Source of the DNA: Clostridia bacterium
GTDB taxonomy: Bacteria; Bacillota; Clostridia; Oscillospirales; CAG-272
Length of the DNA stretch: 64,000 nucleotides
NCBI GenBank assembly: GCA_017399105.1
Contig: JAFQEJ010000014.1
Location: 58,603-122,602 of the forward strand
Direction: 5' to 3'
The notes beneath the pieces were generated by a model. The model did not search any database. It worked only from the letters and a program-made list of their open reading frames with translations, and was not told the origin of the DNA. Shown one piece after another: positions 15,881 through 24,171 of the stretch (position 1 is its first letter; each line of letters starts with the position of its first letter). The position numbers were made by a program, and so were the translations under genes.

Positions 15881-17429
15881 GAATGCATCTCCCGATATTT
15901 TCGACTCGATCCTCTCGGACTGTCAAAGCAGACAGAATGGAACGGTCATTATGTATACAGAAAAGAAGAGTTATCATACTTTCGCAGGAAAAATCATTGC
16001 AGCAGCTGCCGCATTTGTTCTTGTTGTCGGATCAGCTCTCGGTGTCCATGCCTACAGAAGCGAAAATCTCGTCACTGCAACAATTTCTCTCGATGTCAAC
16101 CCCTGCATCGAAATCGAGGTCAACAGCAAAGAAAGGGTACTCGGCGTTGCTCCCCTTAACGATGATGCAAGAGTTGTCCTCGGTGAAATGGATTTTGTCG
16201 GCTGCACACTTGATGTCACTGTCAATGCGCTCATCGGCTCCATGCTGAGAAACGGATATATCTCCGAGCTTTCCAACTCCATTCTCCTCAGTGTTGATAC
16301 CAAGAATGAAGCCAAGGGCGCAGTCCTCGAAAAGAAGCTCGCCAACGAAATCAATATTCTCCTCCAGAACGAAATCTTCAGCGGCGCTGTCCTCAGTCAG
16401 ACTATCACCGAGGACAAAGAGCTTGATATCCTCGCAGAAACCTATGGTATCACACGCGGTAAGGCAGAGCTCATCCGCCAGCTCGTCAATCGGAGCGGTC
16501 TCCATACCTTCGATGAGCTTGTTTCCCTCTCGATCAATGAGCTCAATCTTCTCGCAGGCAGCGATAAGAACATCTTTAACCGTGTATCCTCCCTCGGCGA
16601 AGCCAGTGTCAAAGCATACATTGGAGCCGATAATGCGAAATTTATCGCTCTCGATCATGTCGGCGCCGACGAAGCCTCGGTAAACGAATATGAGTGTGAT
16701 ATGGATTATGAAAACGGCAGGATGATCTATGACATTGATTTCGAATATAACGGGTACGATTATGACTACGATATCGATGCCGAAAACGGTGATATTCTGA
16801 GAAGCGACAAAGAGCACGACGATGATTATAACCGCCGCCCCATAACCTCAACAGAGAACAGTGCTGTATCTGCACCTGAAACCAAGCCTGCAGCCGATAC
16901 CGCAGCAGCTATACGCCAACCCTCCCAAACAACATCTTACTATATCGGCGAAGCAGCTGCAAAATCTACTGCCCTTATGTCTGCAGGTGTCACCGAAGCC
17001 GATATCACCGAATATGATTGCGAGCTTGAGTGCGATGACGGTCGTACCTTCTACGAGATCGACTTTAAAGCTGGCGGATATGAATACGACTGTAAGATCG
17101 AAGCCTTCACAGGTGAGGTACTTTGTTTCGATAAAGATCGCGATGACGATTACCGCTCCCCCGCACAGACAACTCCCGCCGAGACCAACGCTCTCGAAAC
17201 CAAGCCTGCGGCGCCCACTTATATCGGTGCAGATCGTGCAAAATCTATAGCATTCTCCCACGCCGGTATCACTGCATCTGATATTTCGGATCTTGAGTGC
17301 GAGCTTGATGTTGACAATGGCAGAGTCGGCTACGAGATTAGTTTTGAAGCAGGTGAATACGATTATGAATATTATATTGATGCCATCACCGGCGAGATCA
17401 TCAAGAGCGAAAAAGATCGTGATGATTAG
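15837..17429 (+). CDS. RsgI-like anti-sigma factor with three PepSY-type repeats
   Basis: A 530-residue single-pass membrane protein. The cytoplasmic N-terminal 45 residues probably bind the sigma factor; a membrane helix follows (about 50-70, IIAAAAAFVLVVGSALGV). Just outside is the RsgI middle domain, with VTATISLDVNPCIEIEVNSK, as in proteins that cut or signal from the cell surface. A helical region leads to three repeats of about 70 residues, each with AKxIALxHAG...DxxxYExxxDxxNGRxxYxIxFxxGxYxYxYxIxAxxGxIL, the PepSY pattern, joined by Thr/Ala/Pro-rich linkers containing ETKPAA. The ATG at 15837 follows GAGGAGACG. Repeats probably sense an envelope ligand or protease; inferred. Confidence 0.85.
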   Translation: MKHQDTERRIRQAFENASPDIFDSILSDCQSRQNGTVIMYTEKKSYHTFAGKIIAAAAAFVLVVGSALGVHAYRSENLVTATISLDVNPCIEIEVNSKERVLGVAPLNDDARVVLGEMDFVGCTLDVTVNALIGSMLRNGYISELSNSILLSVDTKNEAKGAVLEKKLANEINILLQNEIFSGAVLSQTITEDKELDILAETYGITRGKAELIRQLVNRSGLHTFDELVSLSINELNLLAGSDKNIFNRVSSLGEASVKAYIGADNAKFIALDHVGADEASVNEYECDMDYENGRMIYDIDFEYNGYDYDYDIDAENGDILRSDKEHDDDYNRRPITSTENSAVSAPETKPAADTAAAIRQPSQTTSYYIGEAAAKSTALMSAGVTEADITEYDCELECDDGRTFYEIDFKAGGYEYDCKIEAFTGEVLCFDKDRDDDYRSPAQTTPAETNALETKPAAPTYIGADRAKSIAFSHAGITASDISDLECELDVDNGRVGYEISFEAGEYDYEYYIDAITGEIIKSEKDRDD

Positions 17430-17471
17430 GACACTTGATTACCCGCTATCTCATCATTTCGAATAATAACA

Positions 17472-17509
17472 AATCCCCGACAGATAACCGATACGGTCTG
17501 CCGGGGATT
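17472..17509 (+). terminator. Hairpin terminator after the RsgI-like gene
   Basis: AATCCCCG-a-CAGA (17472-17484) pairs with TCTG-c-CGGGGATT (17497-17509) between convergent genes. It can act in both directions. Confidence 0.7.
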
Positions 17510-17549
17510 CTCATGTTCTATAATTGATTCATCACTGAAAATGCCCTGC

Positions 17550-19190
17550 TTATGTTCTCCTTACCCATACGGGGTTGGAGAACGCTACCTTTTCCGCATC
17601 GTTTGTACGGACGGCAACACGGTAGAAATGATCAGGACGGACGTTGAGCTCTTTTGTGCAGAGAATGTGATCGCGCTCATTTCCTTCGGTATGTGCATAA
17701 AGCAGTGTCTGAACACCGTTGTCATATGCACCGTCAGGATCATTTGCATCAATCGCGTAATCGTAGAGCATAACTTCGGTCAGATATCCACCCTTGACAT
17801 ATGCTTCGACTGTCAGCGCAGCCTTGCTGTCATCTGTGGTGAGTGTCTCACCGAAGGACTTATCGCCCAGGGTAAAACGCAGCTCGGGACCTGTAGTTAC
17901 AAACTGATGACCGTTACGGTATGCGTTTTCCAGCGCTTCTGCAGTCAGCTCCTCTAAAAGGAATCCATTGTAAACAGAGGAAAGCTGTGACAAGCCATGT
18001 CCGTCCGATCCGCCGCTGCAGAAATATTTTTTGTAGCCCTTGCAGTTCATGCGATCCCAGTAGGCGATGGCATAATCGTTATCGGTTCCCTTGTTTACAT
18101 ATCTGTCGTTGATGATTTCGATGCCGGTCATTTCGGTATAAAGATCGAGGATGTCTTTATGGAAAGTTACCTCATACATCTTATCGGTAGACTCGCAGTC
18201 AGTGGCAAAGCCGGTAAAGTTGAACCAGCGGCTGAACGGATGTGCCATGTAGGAATAGCCGCCCGCAGCGTTGATTTCGTCAATGATGCGGTTCCAGTTG
18301 TCAATCGTTTCGGGACCGCGGGTCCGCGGCGGCTCGGGGAAGGTAAGCGTATTGCCGTAGGAGAGCAGATGTCCGTTGTTGCCGTAAACCGTAATCTCAC
18401 AGCCCTTGATGGCGGCAAAACGGTAGCCGCACTTCTGTAAGCTTTCCATCGCTCTCATAAAGCCGCTTCTATCAGTCTGCACATTGTGATCCGCGGTGTA
18501 GGTCAGCGTCATGCCATCCTTGATCATGCGGTGGAAGTTCTGTGCCAGCGTTCCCTTACCGTCACTTTCTGTGGAGTGGCTGTGTGTGGTACCCAGATAG
18601 CAGCCGGCGCCCATAATCTGCACATCCAATCTGCGCTCAGAGAGCATTTCACCAGCGGCATCGCATAACGCAGCTTCCACACGCAGCAGACCGCCCTCAC
18701 GTGCCGTCAGCACAAAGGTCATCTGTGTATTCTCGCCAGCTTCAAGATGAAGCTTTCCTTTTATGGGGGCACTTTCCTCCGAAAGAGCGGCGTAAATCTT
18801 GGGATAGGTCATGGAGTAGGAATAGTCAGCGGCAGCAGCTCCCATGTTGCGAACCTCATAGGTAACGACGACCTTCTCGCCGGGATCTGTTTCATTTGCA
18901 GATGCCGTCAGTGAGACTGCAATACCGCGCTCCGCTTCGGCAAGACAGGTGTTATAGGCTTCTCTTGCATCCTCCAGTAAAAAGATATTGCGTACCAGTA
19001 AAAAGTAGTATTTTCCGTAATCCTGAGCATCGCTGTCTGTAAAATGCATCTTTTCCATCAGCGAGGCAACAGCTGCTTCAGCCTGTGTGATTTTCTCGCC
19101 GGCCTCGGCGAGATTGTCATGATGAACCTCTCCGATCGCAGCGATCTGCTGCTCAATAGCCAGATATGCGTGTTCCAGATAATAAAGCAT
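17550..19190 (-). CDS. CehA/McbA-type PHP-domain metallohydrolase
   Basis: A 546-residue protein with no signal peptide. About residues 100-190 resemble a beta-sandwich (VVVTYEVRNMGAAAADYSYS). The PHP domain follows: GTTHSHSTESDGKGTLAQNF (HxH metal motif), LTYTADHNVQT, IKGCEIT, YMAHPFSRW and a late SGGSDGHG, all metal-binding blocks of CehA-like phosphoesterases. A beta domain ends the chain. Substrate unknown; related proteins cleave phosphate or carbamate esters. Two adjacent ATGs occur; the second, at 19190, is better spaced from AGGAGG. It lies on the opposite strand between two sigma-factor operons. Confidence 0.8.
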   Translation of the reverse strand: MLYYLEHAYLAIEQQIAAIGEVHHDNLAEAGEKITQAEAAVASLMEKMHFTDSDAQDYGKYYFLLVRNIFLLEDAREAYNTCLAEAERGIAVSLTASANETDPGEKVVVTYEVRNMGAAAADYSYSMTYPKIYAALSEESAPIKGKLHLEAGENTQMTFVLTAREGGLLRVEAALCDAAGEMLSERRLDVQIMGAGCYLGTTHSHSTESDGKGTLAQNFHRMIKDGMTLTYTADHNVQTDRSGFMRAMESLQKCGYRFAAIKGCEITVYGNNGHLLSYGNTLTFPEPPRTRGPETIDNWNRIIDEINAAGGYSYMAHPFSRWFNFTGFATDCESTDKMYEVTFHKDILDLYTEMTGIEIINDRYVNKGTDNDYAIAYWDRMNCKGYKKYFCSGGSDGHGLSQLSSVYNGFLLEELTAEALENAYRNGHQFVTTGPELRFTLGDKSFGETLTTDDSKAALTVEAYVKGGYLTEVMLYDYAIDANDPDGAYDNGVQTLLYAHTEGNERDHILCTKELNVRPDHFYRVAVRTNDAEKVAFSNPVWVRRT

Positions 19191-19371
19191 CATTTCCTCC
19201 TGTAATACTACCGCTACAGATGCGGCATTATTTCTGCCGCCATTATACATCAAAATGGAAAAAATGTAAAGAGAATTTGCAAAATGAAGATTTTTCTTTT
19301 ATTAGTGTAAGATTTTCTGTGCTTTTCTGTTATAATAAATGAGCGCTCAATCAACCGAAGGAGGTGACCAA

Positions 19372-19923
19372 ATGCAGGATAATGAAATCATCAGCATGCT
19401 GGAAGATCGCGATGAGTCTGCAATCGCTCAGCTTGTTCTGTCCTATGGCAGACTGCTCAGAAGCATCGCTGAAAATATTCTCCGTTCATCCGAGGATGCG
19501 GAAGAGTGTGTCAACGATGCTCTGCTCAAGGTCTGGAATACCGTTCCGCCGGTTAAACCCCAGTCCCTTTGCTCTTATGCCGCCATGGTTACGCGAGGTC
19601 TTGCCATCAATCGGTACAACAGCCATCATGCTGACAAAAGAGTACATAACACAACGCCGCTGGATGAGCTTGCAGATTTCCTTACCACAGGCGAAACGCC
19701 CGAGGACAGCATCGAAGCGCAGGCTCTTGCCGAAGCCATCAATGCATTTCTTGCAAAGCTGGATGCCGATTCCCGTATTCTCTTCATCCGCCGCTATTGG
19801 TACTGTGACAGTATGGCATCTCTTGCATCAAGGCTGAATATCAGCGAAAATAATCTGAATGTCAGACTGTACCGCATCCGCAGAAAATTAAAACAACATC
19901 TGGAAAGGAGCCACCTGTTATGA
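19372..19923 (+). CDS. ECF RNA polymerase sigma factor
   Basis: A 183-residue ECF sigma factor. Region 2 includes NILRSSEDAEECVNDALLKVWN and a following TRGLAINRYNSH; region 4 includes DADSRILFIRRYWYCDSMASLASRLNISENNLNVRLYRIRRKL. The ATG at 19372 is fixed by AGGAGGTG. The stop overlaps the next start by four bases (ATGA), the classic coupling of a sigma gene with its anti-sigma gene. It is clearly different in sequence from the ECF factor at 15245, so not a recent duplicate. Confidence 0.92.
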   Translation: MQDNEIISMLEDRDESAIAQLVLSYGRLLRSIAENILRSSEDAEECVNDALLKVWNTVPPVKPQSLCSYAAMVTRGLAINRYNSHHADKRVHNTTPLDELADFLTTGETPEDSIEAQALAEAINAFLAKLDADSRILFIRRYWYCDSMASLASRLNISENNLNVRLYRIRRKLKQHLERSHLL

Positions 19924-21281
19924 AAAAAGATCTCCTGAATGAAGCCCTTGGCTTCATTAACGAAGCATATATCCATGAAGCCGCCGATATCACACCAAAG
20001 AAGCGCATCTCACTTAAAAAGCTCCCCATGCTTGCCGCCGCCATCCTCTGCCTTGCGGTGCTCACCGTGGGTGTTGCCGCCATCGGTATGCGCTACTTTG
20101 TCCCCGGAGTCGGCATCCTCGATGACGGAAGCATGAGCGTCTATATCTCGGAAGGCGAGATCAAGTTGGGAGAGGGCACCATCGACGCGATCCTGGTCAC
20201 CGATTACGGCGATCATAAGGAAGCCAACATCTGGGTGTGGCGTCCCGCATCCATGGGTATTATCGGCACTGTTGACGGCAGAGTTCCCGCTGAGCTGGAT
20301 AATGTCTATGTGGTTGCTGCCGACGGAAGCCTTATTGAGCACAGAGGCGGCGGTATGGCAACCGAAGGCTTTTCCAACTACATCTACCCCGATGTTCCAT
20401 CGACAGAATCGATCACTATCCGAGACAACAGCGGCAATGAGGTTACCGTTCCTCTCACAGATCTGAACAAATCCGAATACGCAGGCGTGGAGGGAATCCG
20501 CATTGGTGAGGATAAAACCTTTGCCGCCATTCCTGTTGCCGATTCAGCCAACCTTATCGCCGCTGAATTTTATGATCCGCTCACAGTGGAGCTTGCATCA
20601 GACGCAGCGTCGGTCAGCGCTCACTGTATCGCAGCCACCGTTACCGAAACCGACGAATACGGAATGATTGCCGGTTCTATAATCCTCAAGGGGGTAGATA
20701 ATAACCGAAATGGCAGCAGCGGCGTCATGGATGTGGGATCGAAGTGCTACAATAAAGGCATCACAAAGCTGATGCCCAAGAGCATTAATCTCAACTTCCA
20801 TTACGATATCACCTCTGATGTTCCCGAAGTTACCTTCCCCCTGCCCGAAGTCGGCGAAACCATTGAAGTTGATCTCACCGTTTACGACAGCGAATATTTC
20901 ACCCTCAAGGTCACCTCTGTCACCAACTCGGAGGAAGGCTTACAGTACACTTATGATATTCAGAATCATATTGATGACCCGACCTTCCATATCAGCTTTT
21001 TCGATGTGGATGACTATATCTACGGCGCGGTCGATTATATGAACGGGCAGACACACATCAAGAATGATCACGCTCGCATCAATGTCTTTAACATGAATAT
21101 GGATCACGAGCGCGGCACCTTTATTACAGACCACAGCGATCCCGACTTTCCCGCAGTTCCGATTGAACCGGGCACCGAGATCACAATATCGCTGATGATG
21201 ATGACCTGCGAATATCATCCCGAAAATTACAACTACCAAGACCCGATGAGCAATTTGGGTGTCATCGATTTTTCAAAATAA
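19920..21281 (+). CDS. Membrane anti-sigma factor-like protein (DUF4179-like layout)
   Basis: A 453-residue protein coupled by ATGA to the sigma gene before it. About 36 cytoplasmic residues precede a single membrane helix (PMLAAAILCLAVLTVGVAAIG), and about 390 extracytoplasmic residues follow, mostly beta-rich and acidic, without recognisable catalytic motifs. The layout and position imply an anti-sigma factor that senses an outside signal. No zinc HxxxCxxC motif is present. It ends in a strong terminator. Confidence 0.72.
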   Translation: MKKDLLNEALGFINEAYIHEAADITPKKRISLKKLPMLAAAILCLAVLTVGVAAIGMRYFVPGVGILDDGSMSVYISEGEIKLGEGTIDAILVTDYGDHKEANIWVWRPASMGIIGTVDGRVPAELDNVYVVAADGSLIEHRGGGMATEGFSNYIYPDVPSTESITIRDNSGNEVTVPLTDLNKSEYAGVEGIRIGEDKTFAAIPVADSANLIAAEFYDPLTVELASDAASVSAHCIAATVTETDEYGMIAGSIILKGVDNNRNGSSGVMDVGSKCYNKGITKLMPKSINLNFHYDITSDVPEVTFPLPEVGETIEVDLTVYDSEYFTLKVTSVTNSEEGLQYTYDIQNHIDDPTFHISFFDVDDYIYGAVDYMNGQTHIKNDHARINVFNMNMDHERGTFITDHSDPDFPAVPIEPGTEITISLMMMTCEYHPENYNYQDPMSNLGVIDFSK

Positions 21282-21288
21282 CAGCGGA

Positions 21289-21320
21289 GAAGATGGTGCA
21301 ATTTGCATCATCTTCTTTTT
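21289..21320 (+). terminator. Intrinsic terminator of the second sigma operon
   Basis: GAAGATGGTGCA (21289-21300) pairs with TGCATCATCTTC (21304-21315), one G-U pair, followed by TTTTT. Confidence 0.85.
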
Positions 21321-21388
21321 CGTTCATACAGTGTTCGTAATTCCATGCTATGCTATATTCAATACTTACCGAAAGGAAGAATACTGTT

Positions 21389-22189
21389 ATGAACGTAATC
21401 AAATACAATCTTTTCCCCGGTGGAGCACACCACTGCATCACCCTCAGTTATGATGACGGCAGAGCTGCCGATATCCGCCTCGCCGAGCTGTTCCGCGAAA
21501 ACGGACTGAAAGCAACCTTCCACCTCAATTCGGGACGTCTTGGCATGGGCGATGTGATCACTGCCGATCAGATTCCCGAGGTTTATCGTACCCATGAGGT
21601 TTCCTGCCACATGGTGACCCATCCTTTCCCCACCGACAATCCCGATATTTCGGTGCTGGAGGAAATCATCGAAGACCGCCGCACCTTTGAAGCCGCCTGC
21701 GGTTATGTTGTACGCGGCATGTCCTATCCCTTCGGCAACTATAATTCCCATGTTATCGATCTTTGCCGAACCGCAGGCATGGAATATTCCCGTACCACGC
21801 TTTCCACCAAAGGCTTTGGGATTCCCCAGGATTTTCTCACATGGCATCCCACCTGCCACCACAACGAAAATGTGATGGATCGTCTCGAGCATCTCTATGA
21901 TTTCGATAAGCATGGCAGAATGCGCCTCCTCTATGTCTGGGGGCACAGCTATGAATTCGATAATGCAAACAACTGGCATGTCATCGAGGAATTCGCAAAA
22001 GCTGCTGCAAACCGTGAGGATACCTGGTACGCAACCAATATCGAAATCGTCGATTACATCAATGCGACCAAAGCACTCCGCGTCAGCACCGACCGCACCA
22101 TGGTATATAATCCCACCGCCATCGAGGTATGGTTTACAATCAACGATCAGGCTGTCAGCGTCAAGCCCGGCGAAACCTTCAAGCTTTAA
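21389..22189 (+). CDS. Polysaccharide deacetylase (NodB-like)
   Basis: A 266-residue CE4-fold protein. The catalytic motif ITLSYDDGRAADIRLAELF (DD pair) and the metal-binding segment SCHMVTHPFP (HxxTHP) are visible, with later SYPFGNYN and LLYVWGHSYEF, corresponding to motifs 3 to 5. No signal peptide is seen, so it may act in the cytoplasm or the substrate is unusual. Members remove N- or O-acetyl groups from sugars. The start follows GAAAGGAAG. It is 15 bases before the next gene, likely one operon. Confidence 0.85.
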   Translation: MNVIKYNLFPGGAHHCITLSYDDGRAADIRLAELFRENGLKATFHLNSGRLGMGDVITADQIPEVYRTHEVSCHMVTHPFPTDNPDISVLEEIIEDRRTFEAACGYVVRGMSYPFGNYNSHVIDLCRTAGMEYSRTTLSTKGFGIPQDFLTWHPTCHHNENVMDRLEHLYDFDKHGRMRLLYVWGHSYEFDNANNWHVIEEFAKAAANREDTWYATNIEIVDYINATKALRVSTDRTMVYNPTAIEVWFTINDQAVSVKPGETFKL

Positions 22190-22204
22190 TTCATCGGTGC
22201 TTGC

Positions 22205-23116
22205 ATGAGAAAACTTACTCAAAAACAGCTCTGTACCATGGACGCATGGATGCAGCAGAACGCCCGCCCTTATGACAGAGCTAAGTGGAACTATCTTTTT
22301 GGCAGCGGCTCCAAGGATGCCATTGTTAAAGAAATGCTTCGCTACCAAAATTCTGACGGAGGCATGGGCAGCGGCTTTGAGCCGGACGTGATCTGTCCTC
22401 TCTCAGCGGCAATACCCACCGCCGAAGCCATCTTTCAAGCGTACGATTATGATCTTGACTGTAGGAGCGACTGGTTTGCTTCTATCCTGCGCTATTTTGA
22501 GAACACCGTTCAGAGCATCCCGAAATATTGGGAGGATTGCCCCAGGGAAGCTATGGACTATCCTCACGCGCCCTGGTGGAGCTATGCTCCCTGTACAACC
22601 TTCAGCCCAAATCCCTGCGCTGCGGTCGCTTCTGCTATGATCCGCTATGGCAGTGAAAGTCAGCGCACGCTTGGCATGAAGATCGCGGAGGACTGCTTCG
22701 CTCTGCTTGTCAGCGAAAAATTCTGCGGAGATCATGATTCGCTGAACATCATCGCCCTCATTGAACAGCTTTCCGCCATCGACTCTCCGCTGATTACAGA
22801 CCAAATTATCGCCGCCATGGAGCGCCGCATCCTTGAAAATACCTGCTTCGATTCTTCCAAGTGGCAGGAGTACACCTTCGCTCCCCTCGATTTCGTATCT
22901 TCTCCCGACTCCATGTGGTATGACTGCGTCAGCCGCGGTATCGAGGAAAATATCGAATACTGGCTGGATACGATCGACGAACAGGGCATCTGGAATCCCA
23001 ATTTTTCCTGGGGCATTGACAGCGATGTGTCAAGACAGGTCACCGAAAACTGGAAAGGTTATATCACTGTCAAGCGCGCGAAAATTCTGCTCAGCTTCGA
23101 CAGAATTGAAAAATAA
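22205..23116 (+). CDS. Alpha/alpha-toroid (prenyltransferase/cyclase-like fold) protein
   Basis: A 303-residue soluble protein. The motif RYQNSDGGMGSGFEPD resembles the QxxDGGxG motif of squalene-hopene-cyclase-like and terpenoid-cyclase toroids, and helical repeats run through the chain. The catalytic DxDD acid motif is not seen, so cyclase activity is unlikely; function unknown. It follows the deacetylase by 15 bases with no clear promoter between, and is closed by a strong terminator. Confidence 0.6.
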   Translation: MRKLTQKQLCTMDAWMQQNARPYDRAKWNYLFGSGSKDAIVKEMLRYQNSDGGMGSGFEPDVICPLSAAIPTAEAIFQAYDYDLDCRSDWFASILRYFENTVQSIPKYWEDCPREAMDYPHAPWWSYAPCTTFSPNPCAAVASAMIRYGSESQRTLGMKIAEDCFALLVSEKFCGDHDSLNIIALIEQLSAIDSPLITDQIIAAMERRILENTCFDSSKWQEYTFAPLDFVSSPDSMWYDCVSRGIEENIEYWLDTIDEQGIWNPNFSWGIDSDVSRQVTENWKGYITVKRAKILLSFDRIEK

Positions 23117-23120
23117 TAAA

Positions 23121-23159
23121 TCTGCCGCACAGGGGGCGATTCCCCCCATGTGCGGCAGA
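23121..23159. terminator. Bidirectional terminator
   Basis: TCTGCCGCACA (23121-23131) pairs with TGTGCGGCAGA (23149-23159); inner GGGG/CCCC extends the stem. A T-run follows (TGTTTTTAT). It separates convergent genes. Confidence 0.85.
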
Positions 23160-23166
23160 CCTGTTT

Positions 23167-23988
23167 TTATCCCATATCTTCAATCGCTGCAAGCCGTTCG
23201 ATCAGCGAATTTCTTAGTTCACCGGAACAGTCATACAGCTTGTGCGTATACTCGGTTGCAAAATCGTCGCGGAAGGCATCGTAAACAGCAAGAGCGGTTT
23301 TTAACTCAATCCTTGCTTTATCATATTCGCCCCCTGCGGAATAATAGTCTGCCAGCCGCGCAAGCATGGTGAGAAGATGCTCAAAAGAGAGCGATTTCTG
23401 CTTTACTGCCGCTTCAAACATATCCTCGCCATCGAGCAGCAAGGCTTTTATCTGCAGCTTGGTAAAATATATTTCGGGAATCTGCTCGACCGCATCCTTT
23501 GCCGATGCATATTCACCGACTGCCTTATAGGTTTCTGCCAGGATTCTGTATGCATCATACTTCACCTCGTCGCTTTTCGTGCCTTCGATGAGCGATCTGC
23601 AAATGCCGATCACTTCCTCGGCGCGCTCGGGAACCGGAATCACGCCGATCAGACAGTTCAATAAAACTTCGTTTCCGGGGTATTTCTTTAATCCATCGCG
23701 AAGAATTTTCTCACATTCTGCTTTATCATCCCAATGCTTTCTGTGCTCAGTCACAATAGCATCAATATTCTTTTCGAGCTCATATAATTTAAAATCAAAA
23801 AGCTCGTCTGTCGAAACCCCGAAGAATGCTGCCAGCGCAGGGATCATCTCGATATCGGGCATCGCGGCTTCATTCTCCCATTTTGAGACAGCCTGAAAGG
23901 TTACTCCAAGGTATTGCGCCAATATCTCCTGAGATATGCCGCGTGCTTTTCTCAGTGCTTTAATTTTTTGTCCGATTTTGATATACAT
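23167..23988 (-). CDS. XRE-family regulator with TPR-like C-terminal domain
   Basis: A 273-residue protein. The HTH lies at residues 4-58 (IGQKIKALRKARGISQEILAQYLGVTFQAVSKWENEAAMPDIEMIP), the canonical Cro/CI type of Firmicutes. The remaining 200 residues are helical and TPR-like (YPGNEVLLNCLIG, AYRILAETYKAVGEYASAKDAV). The ATG at 23988 has AAGGAG 7 bases before it; an ATG nearer to the site at 23994 is too close. Target unknown. Confidence 0.85.
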   Translation of the reverse strand: MYIKIGQKIKALRKARGISQEILAQYLGVTFQAVSKWENEAAMPDIEMIPALAAFFGVSTDELFDFKLYELEKNIDAIVTEHRKHWDDKAECEKILRDGLKKYPGNEVLLNCLIGVIPVPERAEEVIGICRSLIEGTKSDEVKYDAYRILAETYKAVGEYASAKDAVEQIPEIYFTKLQIKALLLDGEDMFEAAVKQKSLSFEHLLTMLARLADYYSAGGEYDKARIELKTALAVYDAFRDDFATEYTHKLYDCSGELRNSLIERLAAIEDMG

Positions 23989-24120
23989 TGTCATACTCCT
24001 TATCAAAAGTGATATTGTTTTGAACCGGTTCTGATTCTATTATACCATCAGCTTTCCAAAAAACAATAACGCATACGGAGAGAATTATTCAACCGTGAGT
24101 AGAACATATACTAAATACAC

Positions 24121-24152
24121 GACCGGACTCTCCTTATAAGGATGCTCCGGTC
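24121..24152 (-). terminator. Hairpin after lnt
   Basis: GACCGGA (24121-24127) pairs with TCCGGTC (24146-24152), with an inner TCCTTATAAGGA stem. It sits 20 bases after the lnt stop codon; no strong U-run. Confidence 0.55.
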
Positions 24153-24171
24153 ATAGTTATTGATTGATAAG

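Noticed and set aside
21359..22348. A 329-codon antisense frame across the deacetylase
   Set aside because: A shadow with no start signal; the plus-strand frame has clear NodB motifs.
22205..23116. Squalene/terpene cyclase
   Set aside because: The QxxDGGxG-like repeat is present but no DxDD catalytic acid motif; function left open.
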